A DNA stretch of 64,000 bases, taken from contig NZ_LOCN01000030.1 in the NCBI RefSeq assembly GCF_001574435.1, positions 1 through 64,000 on the forward strand, in the 5' to 3' direction. Below, one piece after another: positions 49,056 through 57,962 of this stretch (position 1 is the first letter of the stretch; each line of letters begins with the position of its first letter). The DNA is from Moritella sp. JT01 (lineage in GTDB: Bacteria; Pseudomonadota; Gammaproteobacteria; Enterobacterales; Moritellaceae). The notes under the pieces are model-generated. The model did no database searches. It was not told where the DNA came from and saw only the letters and a list, made by a program, of their open reading frames with translations. The position numbers were made by a program, and so were the translations under genes.

Positions 49056-50555
49056 ATGCAACCGGAATTTAAATCACAAATTGATATGCTACTGTACGGC
49101 CTCGATATTATGACAGGGCTATTCATTTTACTCCTCTTCGGTGGAATAATTAGTGTTATCTACATGTATATAGTAGATAAAAGACAAACCAAACAGGCTA
49201 TTCGTCATAACTACCCTGTCATCGGACGTTTTCGATACCTATTTGAAAAACAAGGTGAATTCTTCCGCCAATATTTCTTTGCACAAGATCGTGAAGAAAT
49301 GCCTTTCAACCGAGCAGAACGGTCTTGGGTTTACCGCGCGGCAAAAAACGTTGACCGAACCATCGCATTTGGCTCGACACGTAACCTAGATCAAGTCGGT
49401 ACCATCATGTTTATGAATTGTGCCTTCCCCACGTTAACCGAAGATGCGATCCCACCGCAAACACTTACAATTGGTCCCAACTGTGCGCAACCATACATAA
49501 CAAATTCGGTATTTAATATTTCGGGGATGAGCTACGGCGCAATTTCAAAACCAGCAATATTAGCCTTATCCCATGGTGCAAAAGAAGCCGGTTGCTGGTT
49601 AAATACGGGTGAAGGTGGCCTATCAGTTCATCATCTTGCCGGCGGTGCCGATCTCGTTTATCAAATAGGCACCGCAAAATATGGCGTGCGAGATGAACAT
49701 GGTCATTTAAGTGATGAAAAACTGAAATCAATTGCCGAAATAGAACAAGTTAAAATGTTTGAAATAAAACTAAGCCAAGGGGCGAAACCAGGCAAGGGAG
49801 GCATATTACCCGGTAAAAAGGTCACACCAGAAATAGCCAAAATCCGAGGTATTCCCGTCGGTGAAGACTCCATCAGTCCAAATGCTCATCCAGAAATAAA
49901 AAATGTTGGTGATATACTTGATATGGTCGCCCGTATTCGTCAAGTAACAGGTAAGCCTGTCGGATTTAAATTTGTATTGGGTCATACTCAATGGATAACG
50001 GATATATTAACAGAAATAATCAAACGCGGTCCCGAATCGGCACCCGATTTTATGACGTTAGACAGTGCTGATGGTGGCACAGGGGCTGCACCACAACCAT
50101 TAATGGATTATGTGGGTCTACCTCTAAAGGAAAGCTTACCTTTACTTGTTAATATGCTAGAAAAATACAATCTACAAGGAAAAATTAAAGTCATCGCATC
50201 AGGAAAACTCATTACCCCATCAAAAGTCGCTTGGGCATTAGCCGTCGGCGCCGATTTTATTGTTTCCGCACGTGGTAACATGTTCGCGCTAGGTTGCATT
50301 CAAGCATTGCAATGTAATAAGAATACTTGCCCAACAGGTATCACGACTCACAACCCAAAACTGCAAGAAGGATTAGACGTTCAAGACAAAGCACAGCGGG
50401 TTGCAAACTATAACAAATACATTCATTACGGTATCGGTCTAATCGCTCATTCATGCGGTGTTAATGAGCCAAGGAAATTACGTCGAGATCATGTGCGTAT
50501 TGTCACTGAAAATGGGTTATCTATCGCACTTGATAAACTCTACCCAATTGAATAA
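49056..50555 (+). CDS. Membrane-anchored FMN glutamate synthase-like protein
   Basis: A 499-aa protein with one N-terminal transmembrane helix (about 15-36) and a glutamate synthase large-subunit-like FMN domain (about 130-470). Visible segments: GMSYGAISKPAILAL, LNTGEGGLSVHH, SQGAKPGKGGILPGKKVT, SADGGTGAAPQPLMD and ARGNMFALGCIQALQCNKNTCPTGITTH. Only the FMN synthase part of GltB is present; the glutaminase domain is missing. The role of such stand-alone proteins is unclear. Confidence 0.88.
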   Translation: MQPEFKSQIDMLLYGLDIMTGLFILLLFGGIISVIYMYIVDKRQTKQAIRHNYPVIGRFRYLFEKQGEFFRQYFFAQDREEMPFNRAERSWVYRAAKNVDRTIAFGSTRNLDQVGTIMFMNCAFPTLTEDAIPPQTLTIGPNCAQPYITNSVFNISGMSYGAISKPAILALSHGAKEAGCWLNTGEGGLSVHHLAGGADLVYQIGTAKYGVRDEHGHLSDEKLKSIAEIEQVKMFEIKLSQGAKPGKGGILPGKKVTPEIAKIRGIPVGEDSISPNAHPEIKNVGDILDMVARIRQVTGKPVGFKFVLGHTQWITDILTEIIKRGPESAPDFMTLDSADGGTGAAPQPLMDYVGLPLKESLPLLVNMLEKYNLQGKIKVIASGKLITPSKVAWALAVGADFIVSARGNMFALGCIQALQCNKNTCPTGITTHNPKLQEGLDVQDKAQRVANYNKYIHYGIGLIAHSCGVNEPRKLRRDHVRIVTENGLSIALDKLYPIE

Positions 50556-50718
50556 ACGAGTCGAATACATGAGCCTAGGTTTTAATTTTTAATACTTTTT
50601 AACGAATCTAGAATCTAGGCTAAAATATCTCAAGCTCTTGATTAATATTTCTAATAGTTACGCGTATAACAGTATTCCTAACAACCGATTTTAACGATCG
50701 TCAGGAAAGGGAATCAAA

Positions 50719-51216
50719 ATGAAATTATTAGTCAAACAAGATGTGGGGGATATTCATAAAGACCACTTGAAGATTTTAGATAATGTTATTACCTTCTTAC
50801 AACATAACATCGACGGTCTTGAATTCCTTCCTTTCAATCTAGATGCAGAACAAGGTGATTACCAGCAAGCTTTTCAGCGACAAACAGGGATCATTTTCAC
50901 ACCTGCTAATTATCGTCATTACCGTTTACGTTTATTATCGGTTGTTGATGCGTTGCTTTATATCCACACATCATCTAATGATAGCGATGCTTATGAACTT
51001 TCTTATAATTTAAGCTCCATCCATCCTAAGCCCGTATTTTTTGCAGTCTGGCGAGGAGCGCCAATCAAAAGCCCACTTTTAAAAGAGTTAGATCAAGATT
51101 ATCCAGTCACTTACTGCCAGTTTAGTCATCCAAGAGAATTACTCGAAGGGTTTAAGCGTTTCCTTCAAGAACATGGTAAAGACGTCATGATAAAAGCAGA
51201 GAAAGAGTTGGTATAA
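50719..51216 (+). CDS. Hypothetical protein, Rossmann-like
   Basis: A 165-aa soluble protein I do not recognise. Its second half (VDALLYIHTSSNDSDAYELSY, then KPVFFAVWRG) has the strand-helix rhythm of nucleoside deoxyribosyltransferase- or TIR-like folds. The catalytic Glu context is only suggestive, so I do not assign a function. Strong Shine-Dalgarno (AGGAAAGGGA). It lies between the GltB-like gene and the Rrf2 gene, same strand. Confidence 0.6.
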   Translation: MKLLVKQDVGDIHKDHLKILDNVITFLQHNIDGLEFLPFNLDAEQGDYQQAFQRQTGIIFTPANYRHYRLRLLSVVDALLYIHTSSNDSDAYELSYNLSSIHPKPVFFAVWRGAPIKSPLLKELDQDYPVTYCQFSHPRELLEGFKRFLQEHGKDVMIKAEKELV

Positions 51217-51262
51217 ATTTCTAGAGTAGTTTGCGCATAATTAACTTACGATAACATTTGCA

Positions 51263-51709
51263 ATGGTGACTAAAGTGAAGATAACGACTTATACAGATTT
51301 TGGCATACGCACACTCATGTATTTATCCACCCTTCCAAAAGGACAACGCTCAAGTTCCGCGGAAGTGGCGAATGTGTATGACGCATCACGAAACCATATA
51401 GCTAAAGTAATAGCACACCTGTCATCTCTCGACTATATAGAATCATCGAGAGGTAAAAATGGCGGTATATGGTTAGCAAAACCACCATCAGAAATTAATA
51501 TTGGTCAGCTTGTCAGAGCACTCGAAAATAATTTGAAAGGCATCGATGCCAACGCAAGTGATTCTGACATTGTGCCAATTTATCAATTAAAAAAAGTACT
51601 AGAAACCGGCATTGATGCCTTCCTGCAAACATTAGATCAATATTATCTGACTGATTTACTCAATGATACATTTCAGTTCGAATCGCTATCTTATACAAAA
51701 CAAGCATGA
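51263..51709 (+). CDS. NsrR-like Rrf2 regulator without cysteines
   Basis: A 148-aa Rrf2-family protein. The N-terminal winged helix (TTYTDFGIRTLMYLS, SRNHIAKVIAHLS, SRGKNGGIWLA) and the C-terminal LKKVLETGIDAFLQTLDQYYLTDLL align with NsrR. The region where NsrR has three cluster-binding cysteines reads DANASDSDIVPIY, and the whole protein has no Cys. It therefore cannot hold an Fe-S cluster by the known ligands. Targets unknown; the SRPBCC gene downstream is a candidate. Confidence 0.85.
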   Translation: MVTKVKITTYTDFGIRTLMYLSTLPKGQRSSSAEVANVYDASRNHIAKVIAHLSSLDYIESSRGKNGGIWLAKPPSEINIGQLVRALENNLKGIDANASDSDIVPIYQLKKVLETGIDAFLQTLDQYYLTDLLNDTFQFESLSYTKQA

Positions 51710-51949
51710 TAGTTGTTACACCGCTGTATATAATCTTGTGTAACTTACAATCATCCCGACTAAAGGGATATATAGGCACATTTAGCTGACAATATTTGAA
51801 GGTAAAATAGCCATAACACATACCCCAAAGTTGATAGTTCATTCTTGACAACAATATTCATCTGGTGCAATGTAAGCGGCAGAAATTATACATCTAGCGC
51901 GTTAAGCCTAGAATATTTAACACTATTATTAAATAAAGGAACACTTGAA

Positions 51950-52432
51950 ATGGCTTTCGACGTAAAAATTCAACTAAATAAAAAATTTACAGTACCTGCA
52001 GATATAGATACCGTTTATAAGCTTTTAGCTGACGTTCCGGCTTCAACCAGCCATTTTCCAGATCTAGAACATTTGATCGAAGAAGCTGCAAATACTTACC
52101 GCTGGGAAATGAAAAAAATTGGTCTAGGGCCGATTCAACTTCAAACAATTTATGCATGCAAATATACTTGCGATGCAGTGAGTAAAACTATTGTTTGGGA
52201 ACCTCGTGAAACAGCTAATAATAGTGCACAAGTATCAGGTAAATGGCTCATAACTGAGACTAGTACTGGTTGTGATATTAACTTATTAACAGATGCAGTA
52301 ATTACAATTCCATTACCTAGTCTGGCTGGTATCGGTTTAAAGCCAGTTGTTAAAGTTGAATTTGAAACATTAACAAATACTTATATCAAAAACTTAGCTA
52401 AGACATTATCGAAGGTAGCTGCGACAGCTTAA
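51950..52432 (+). CDS. SRPBCC (START-like) protein
   Basis: A 160-aa protein of the polyketide cyclase/dehydrase lipid-transport superfamily. It has an N-terminal strand (VKIQLNKKFTVPAD), then YKLLADVPASTSHFPDLE, and a long C-terminal helix (VKVEFETLTNTYIKNLAKTL). These folds bind hydrophobic ligands; no catalytic motif is evident. The ATG at 51950 has AAGGA upstream; the frame from 51845 is too long for the family. Confidence 0.75.
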   Translation: MAFDVKIQLNKKFTVPADIDTVYKLLADVPASTSHFPDLEHLIEEAANTYRWEMKKIGLGPIQLQTIYACKYTCDAVSKTIVWEPRETANNSAQVSGKWLITETSTGCDINLLTDAVITIPLPSLAGIGLKPVVKVEFETLTNTYIKNLAKTLSKVAATA

Positions 52433-52462
52433 TTCGCGCCTCGATATAATAAATTAAAAAAT

Positions 52463-52504
52463 CACAATAAACCTGAATTGGGACGCCAATTCAGGTTTAT
52501 TGTG
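52463..52504. terminator. Long perfect hairpin after the SRPBCC gene
   Basis: A perfect 19-bp stem (52463-52481 with 52486-52504) and a 4-nt loop, about 30 bp after the stop. It is followed by TTCCCC, not a true T-run, so it may be a terminator or an mRNA 3'-end stabiliser. Confidence 0.7.
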
Positions 52505-52799
52505 TTCCCCCCTCTAGATTATGCCTCACTTGCTTTAGAATGAAAAACAAACAATCAACAGTTCATTCACACAAATGTAGCAAAAGACTGCAATATACAG
52601 CACACACTCAAAATATAAGCATTTAAATCCGCAATTAAATAAATACGCGAGATGTTTAACTTCAAAATCACGCATTCGAAGGTTTAACCAAATAAATGAC
52701 AAGCATTTTAGAGTTATCATCTAATTAAAGTCCTTATCCCGGTGTTTTTAATATGTTATTAGTATGTACATAACCATATACATAACCCAGGATGGGAAA
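52505..52799. other. Intergenic region upstream of the NSS transporter
   Basis: AT-rich region of 295 bp, no gene that I can support. It should hold the promoter of the NSS transporter. No clear operator or riboswitch. Confidence 0.4.
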
Positions 52800-54185
52800 A
52801 TGACAACAAGCACAACAATTGACAGTCGCTGGTCTAGCGAATTTAAATACGTACTTGCAGCAGCAGGTGCAGCTGTAGGTTTAGGTAACCTTTGGAAGTT
52901 CCCCTACATCATGGGCGAAAATGGTGGTGGTGCGTTCGTTCTTGTCTACCTATTTTGTATTCTACTAATCGGTATTCCTGTCATGATGGCAGAAGTAATG
53001 ATTGGTAAACGTGCTCGTACGTCACCAGCAAATGCTTCAGCTACCATTGCAAAAGAGTCTGGCGGTTCAGGCATTTGGTCTCTACTGGGTGCATCAGGTG
53101 TTATCGCAGGTTCATTAATTTTAAGTTTCTATATCGTCATTGCAGGTTGGGCAGCTGCTTATATCTTCTTTGGTATTAGTGGCGACTTCCTTGCAACCGC
53201 AGGTTCTGAAATTTCTCATAAAGATGAAATTGGGGCACTATTCACCAGTTTAATTACAGATACAACACAACTGATCTTATGGTCTTCAATTACAATTGTC
53301 GCTGCAATGTTAGTATTAATTCGAGGTGTTAATGCCGGTCTCGAGAAAGCCGTTACTTACCTAATGCCATCATTGCTTGTCTTATTGATGATTATCATGG
53401 TCTACGCCGCAGCAACAGGTAACTTTGGTGAAGCAGCACAATTCATGTTTTCGCCAGATTTCTCAAAACTCTCTATTGATGGTGTATTAACAGCGCTAGG
53501 ACACGCATTTTTCACCCTCAGTTTATCATCAGGCATCATGATGATTTACGGTACATATATGCCTGAAGGTACGTCAATCGCGAAAACATCTATCTGGATC
53601 GCGCTCATGGATACAGCGGTAGCACTTATCGCAGGTATGGCTATCTTCCCTATCGTGTTTGCTAATGGCATGGAGCCTTCTGCGGGTCCAGGTCTACTAT
53701 TCGTGTCATTACCTATCGCGTTTGGTCAAATGCCTTTGGGAACACTGTTTGGTACGCTATTCTTCATCATGGTTACATTCGCAGCATTCACATCTGTGAT
53801 CGCACTTCTTGAATCACCAGTAGCCTACTTGAACGAACGTCTTGGCTTAAGCCGTACTAAAGCAACAATTGTAGCGGGCTGTACTATTTGGGGTCTATCA
53901 CTACTAACAGTATTTTCACTCAGTGGTGCACCTTGGGCTCAAGATGTGGTTATGGGTCTAAGTTTCTTTGATGCTTTAGATAAACTGACAGCAAACATCA
54001 TGCTACCTCTTGCCGGTCTATTCACTGCGGTATTAGTCGGTTGGGTTGTGAATGAGAAAGTCACTCGTGAAGAGTTTGGTTTATCAGAAGTGGCTTATAA
54101 AATGGTTATGTTCTGTCTACGTTATTTGTCACCAGTAGCAATTGCAATCGTATTCTTGCAAGCTGTAGGTCTAATTAGCCTTTAA
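52800..54185 (+). CDS. Sodium-dependent transporter (NSS/SNF family)
   Basis: A 461-aa transporter with about 12 helices. The first helix has the NSS signature AAAGAAVGLGNLWKFPYIMGENGGGAF, with its unwound GLGN substrate and sodium site. LeuT-like bacterial members use Na+ to take up amino acids or similar small amines. I use the ATG at 52800, with AGGATGGGA upstream, over 52764. Confidence 0.93.
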   Translation: MTTSTTIDSRWSSEFKYVLAAAGAAVGLGNLWKFPYIMGENGGGAFVLVYLFCILLIGIPVMMAEVMIGKRARTSPANASATIAKESGGSGIWSLLGASGVIAGSLILSFYIVIAGWAAAYIFFGISGDFLATAGSEISHKDEIGALFTSLITDTTQLILWSSITIVAAMLVLIRGVNAGLEKAVTYLMPSLLVLLMIIMVYAAATGNFGEAAQFMFSPDFSKLSIDGVLTALGHAFFTLSLSSGIMMIYGTYMPEGTSIAKTSIWIALMDTAVALIAGMAIFPIVFANGMEPSAGPGLLFVSLPIAFGQMPLGTLFGTLFFIMVTFAAFTSVIALLESPVAYLNERLGLSRTKATIVAGCTIWGLSLLTVFSLSGAPWAQDVVMGLSFFDALDKLTANIMLPLAGLFTAVLVGWVVNEKVTREEFGLSEVAYKMVMFCLRYLSPVAIAIVFLQAVGLISL

Positions 54186-54201
54186 TAAATACTAAATAAT
54201 A

Positions 54202-54228
54202 AAAAGGCTTCAATTATTGAAGCCTTTT
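54202..54228 (+). terminator. Terminator of the NSS transporter
   Basis: A 12-bp perfect stem (54202-54213 with 54217-54228) and a 3-nt loop, with A and T runs on both sides, so it can serve both strands. Confidence 0.85.
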
Positions 54229-54272
54229 CATTTCTGTGATTTGATCGTTAATGACTAAAGATTCACTAATCG

Positions 54273-55463
54273 CTAGCCAAAGATTGCTCTAATTAACAAC
54301 ATTACTTCTGTTGCACTTTTACCTTTTTCAACTTCAATAATCATAGAGTCTCGTTTACTTTGTAAATAAGCAGGTAAATCAGATTCTGCAAGTAAACGAT
54401 CTACCGCTTCTGTGGCGCTTTCTTTAGTACGCTTTTGACGTACAACACCCGCTGTACGAGTGCGACCACCCATTGTGCTGCGAACAACAGCAGGCTTATT
54501 CTTCAATTTTAAATAATTTGATTGCGCAGCGAAATCTTTATCCACAAAAAAGAACAGATCAAATAACACGACGCGGTTATTCCATAGCTCAAGTTCTGCT
54601 GCATCTTCTGGCTGTGCTGATTTAAACCATGGTTGACGATGAATCGCTTCGATAATATCAACCCAATAACGAGAGAAGTCTGTCACCTTTAGCTTAACGA
54701 GACCAAACCCTTGGCAAAGTGCATCCACTTTTGATGCTGTTAATACCAGGAATACATCAGGTCGGCGCATCGCCAATAAACGAGTCGCAACAAACAAACC
54801 TGCTTTGCCTTTATCTAAGGTAGCAAAAGCCGCTGTATAGCGTTTTACAAACTCTTTATAATCCGCTTCGCTCACTTCGCCTTCTAACGGGATCGCAGCT
54901 AAAGCGTTATCGAGAAGAGATGGGGTATGTTGCAATAACTCGTGGAAGCCTTTTGAACCACGGGTACTACCAAATAGTTCAACATCAAAATCAAATTTTG
55001 TAGGTTCGTGCGCAGATAAGTGTTTACCAGCAAATGCAAGGCGTTCAAGATCTGACATAGCCGCTAACGTACTTATACGTAATGAGCTGATATAATTTAA
55101 TAAGCGAAGACGTTCACCTAATGCTTGGCGATCGGCTTGATCAAGTATGAAGTTTTTTAGAAAAGGCCAAGGTGTTATACGTGATGTTTTAACCTGACGG
55201 CAAGTGATCGACTTTTCTAATAACAGCAGTAGTTTTTGTAACGGTTTTTCATGTTTTGCATCAAGCAATTCCATATTAATACCGTAACGCGCGTAATTGT
55301 ATAATTCATTACACCAGCCAAGAAAATCTCCAGGTCGGTTCGTCACTTTAACAGCCATTAAATTCAAGCTTATTTCAGTAACATAATCTACGATTTGATC
55401 ATACTGTGCAGTTTCAACATCAGATAATCGCATGTCTTGCGGAGAAGTAATAAATTTTATCAT
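54273..55463 (-). CDS. Hypothetical protein, 396 aa
   Basis: A soluble, mostly helical protein I do not recognise. Blocks that may be conserved are WCNELYNYARYGINMELL near 50-67, RLLAMRRPDVFLVL near 230 and WNNRVVLFDLFFFV near 293. Residues about 315-345 form a basic linker (TMGGRTRTAGVVRQKRTK). No signal peptide, membrane helix, or known catalytic motif. Single gene; an imperfect dyad (55512-55549) lies 49 bp upstream. Confidence 0.65.
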   Translation of the reverse strand: MIKFITSPQDMRLSDVETAQYDQIVDYVTEISLNLMAVKVTNRPGDFLGWCNELYNYARYGINMELLDAKHEKPLQKLLLLLEKSITCRQVKTSRITPWPFLKNFILDQADRQALGERLRLLNYISSLRISTLAAMSDLERLAFAGKHLSAHEPTKFDFDVELFGSTRGSKGFHELLQHTPSLLDNALAAIPLEGEVSEADYKEFVKRYTAAFATLDKGKAGLFVATRLLAMRRPDVFLVLTASKVDALCQGFGLVKLKVTDFSRYWVDIIEAIHRQPWFKSAQPEDAAELELWNNRVVLFDLFFFVDKDFAAQSNYLKLKNKPAVVRSTMGGRTRTAGVVRQKRTKESATEAVDRLLAESDLPAYLQSKRDSMIIEVEKGKSATEVMLLIRAIFG

Positions 55464-55511
55464 TAAAGCGTCATTCCAGTCTAAATTCTAAATACAATTG
55501 CTGTGATTGAT

Positions 55512-55549
55512 AAGTATAGGCTTAAGGATTAATTTTTAAACCTATACTT
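55512..55549. repeat. Dyad upstream of the 396-aa unknown gene
   Basis: AAGTATAGG (55512-55520) and its exact inverse CCTATACTT (55541-55549) with a 20-bp spacer that contains TTAA pairs. It may be a leader hairpin or operator. Confidence 0.45.
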
Positions 55550-55687
55550 GGCTAAATTCAAAAATGAATAGCTTGATCAAGTTCACAAAGTTAAAAACGG
55601 CTAATTTATATTCATTCAACAATAGAATACAGAAAACTTATTGAATGATATATTATTCAGCTTCATCTTAATCACTAAGTTTATATA

Positions 55688-56317
55688 ATGTCCGCCATCG
55701 ACTTGCATCTTTTAGCGCTTTTTATCCCTACATTTTTCTTCGTTTCTATTACGCCAGGTCTGTGTATGACATTATCGATGACATTAGGCATGACGATTGG
55801 CGTAAAGCGCAGTCTTCACATGATGTGGGGAGAATTACTCGGCGTGGGTTTGGTTGCCATTTTAGCTGTTATTGGTGTGGCAACAATAATGTTGAAGTAC
55901 CCAAACGCATTTTCAGCTCTCAAATACCTTGGTGGTAGCTACCTTATTTACCTTGGTATTCAAATGTGGCGCTCAAAGGGTAAACTCGCTATTTCTGATA
56001 GCCTAGGGTCTGAAAGCACAATGAAGCCAATTCAATTAGCCAGCCAAGGTTTTGTGACAGCGATTGCAAACCCAAAAGGTTGGGTTTTTATGATCTCGCT
56101 ATTACCGCCTTTTATTAATCCGACCCAAGCATTAACACCACAGCTATCGGTGCTCGTTGCGATTATTCTTATTACCGAGTTCAGCTGTTTATTAATGTAT
56201 GCGAGCGGTGGACAAACACTACGTCTCTTTTTACAAAAAGGTAATAATGTCCGCTTACTCAATAAAATTGCAGGCTCACTGATGGTCTTTGTCGGGATCT
56301 GGTTAGCAACGGGATAA
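55688..56317 (+). CDS. LysE-family amino acid exporter
   Basis: A 209-aa protein with about six hydrophobic helices. The first loop FFVSITPGLCMTLSMTLGMTIGVKR and the segment FVTAIANPKGWVFMISLLPPF near 118-138 are family hallmarks (RhtB/LysE). It probably exports amino acids or homoserine lactones; substrate not predictable. Single gene. Confidence 0.9.
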   Translation: MSAIDLHLLALFIPTFFFVSITPGLCMTLSMTLGMTIGVKRSLHMMWGELLGVGLVAILAVIGVATIMLKYPNAFSALKYLGGSYLIYLGIQMWRSKGKLAISDSLGSESTMKPIQLASQGFVTAIANPKGWVFMISLLPPFINPTQALTPQLSVLVAIILITEFSCLLMYASGGQTLRLFLQKGNNVRLLNKIAGSLMVFVGIWLATG

Positions 56318-56446
56318 AGTTCGTGCGAATACGAAAGGCTCAGCGCCATTTACTAATATAAATACACTTTAGCTAAAAATAAGTTTCATTCAGGTATAAA
56401 TAATTGGCATAATAAATTATCTAATTATTTATACGTTGCGAAGAGA

Positions 56447-57880
56447 ATGATCAAGAACGTAGCTACGACTCTAAAATCAAAACGCATTGCAATTATCGGC
56501 GGTGGTATTGCAGGTAGCACGATCGCACTGCGTTTGGCTGGGTTAGACATTAATGTTACCTTATTTGAAGAAGGTGTTAGCTTAGTCAATGGCCCACCGG
56601 TATGTCATCTGCATGCTGGCGGCAACCTTTACCCTGACATTTCCGACGAGCAATGCCTTACGTTATTAGAACAGTCAATCGCGACAATGAAGATCTATCC
56701 GCATTGCATCAATAAGCGTCCAACCGTAATTGCAATCCCTCAGCGCGATGCGAGTAACATAGAAAAATTATTACCACGACTTGAATTACTCACTCAACGT
56801 TACAAAGCGCTAATTCAAGCTGATGCAAGTAATAAAGTACTCGGTGAACCAGACGATTATTATCAGATGTTTACCCGCTGTGACATTGAACGATTAAAGC
56901 ACGTATCACAGCCTCAGGAGATTACTCAATTCTCTGATTGGATGATCCCACTTGCTAAAACGCTTGATCTTAATTCGATTAAATTTCCATTGTTGATGGT
57001 TCAAGAATACGGTTTGAGTTTATTCCGTATTGCCGCAAGCACAGAACTTAGCCTCGATGCTTCGACATCTTGCAACTTACTCGTTAACAATAAAGTGATT
57101 AATGTCTCTTACACCGCGGATAAAACTTGGTTAATCACACATACAGAAAACGGCAGCCAAACAACAACCGAAGTTGATTATTTAATTAATGCTTGTGGCT
57201 ATAGAACTGGCATTATTGATGATATGGCAGATACCCCAAAAGAACGTATGGTTGAGTTTAAGGCTGCTTATATAACGCATTGGAAACAAAGTGAACGTTG
57301 GCCAGAAGTTGTCTTTCATGGCGAGCGCGGGACACCTGAAGGTATGGCGCAATTAACACCTTACCCTGATGGTTATTTTCAGCTACATGGTATGACTGAA
57401 GAGATCACATTATTTAAAAATGGGTTAGCTAAAAGTACGGGTAAGAGTGCCCAGCCTAAACTAGACAAAAGTTTTATCAATAAACTAGTCCAGGGTTGGG
57501 ATAAAGAAGAATCTAATAATCGAACTCAAAAAGCGATTCAGCATATAAGCCACTTTATTCCGAGCTTTAACAATGCAACTATCGCTGGAAGACCATTATT
57601 TGGTGCGCAGCAAATACCAGGTAAAGATGTATCTCTGCGCGCTTATGACGTCTCATTTGAGGGACAACAATATGCACGAGCAGAAATAGTTAAAGCATCG
57701 TCAGCACTCACTGTCGCCGATCAAATCATCCATAAATTATTTAATTACTCACATGAGCAACTAACAAAGTGCCGTAATGTTAATGCCAACTTTACCGCTT
57801 TATCTGAAGATGATATCAATAGACTCGCTTGTGAAATTGCTCACGATAGAAACTACCCGACTGCACTCGCTAAAATCTGA
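56447..57880 (+). CDS. FAD-dependent oxidoreductase
   Basis: A 477-aa flavoprotein. The dinucleotide-binding motif is IAIIGGGIAGSTIALRLAG (about 14-32), followed by the acidic FEEG that binds the ribose. YLINACGYRTGIIDD near 250 fits the second FAD contact, and TIAGRPLFGAQQIPGKD is near 380. Substrate unknown. It is convergent with the siderophore receptor gene; a functional link is possible but not shown. Confidence 0.8.
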   Translation: MIKNVATTLKSKRIAIIGGGIAGSTIALRLAGLDINVTLFEEGVSLVNGPPVCHLHAGGNLYPDISDEQCLTLLEQSIATMKIYPHCINKRPTVIAIPQRDASNIEKLLPRLELLTQRYKALIQADASNKVLGEPDDYYQMFTRCDIERLKHVSQPQEITQFSDWMIPLAKTLDLNSIKFPLLMVQEYGLSLFRIAASTELSLDASTSCNLLVNNKVINVSYTADKTWLITHTENGSQTTTEVDYLINACGYRTGIIDDMADTPKERMVEFKAAYITHWKQSERWPEVVFHGERGTPEGMAQLTPYPDGYFQLHGMTEEITLFKNGLAKSTGKSAQPKLDKSFINKLVQGWDKEESNNRTQKAIQHISHFIPSFNNATIAGRPLFGAQQIPGKDVSLRAYDVSFEGQQYARAEIVKASSALTVADQIIHKLFNYSHEQLTKCRNVNANFTALSEDDINRLACEIAHDRNYPTALAKI

Positions 57881-57924
57881 TCATGAATAAGGCCAAGGAT
57901 TTATTTAAAGGTAGTCAACGTTAT

Positions 57925-57946
57925 CCGCAGCCTATTAGGACTGCGG
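57925..57946. terminator. Bulged hairpin between convergent genes
   Basis: Stem CCGCAG/CTGCGG plus CCT/AGG with one bulged base. No T-run; a possible weak terminator for either gene. Confidence 0.4.
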
Positions 57947-57962
57947 AAACTCAGAAATTTAA

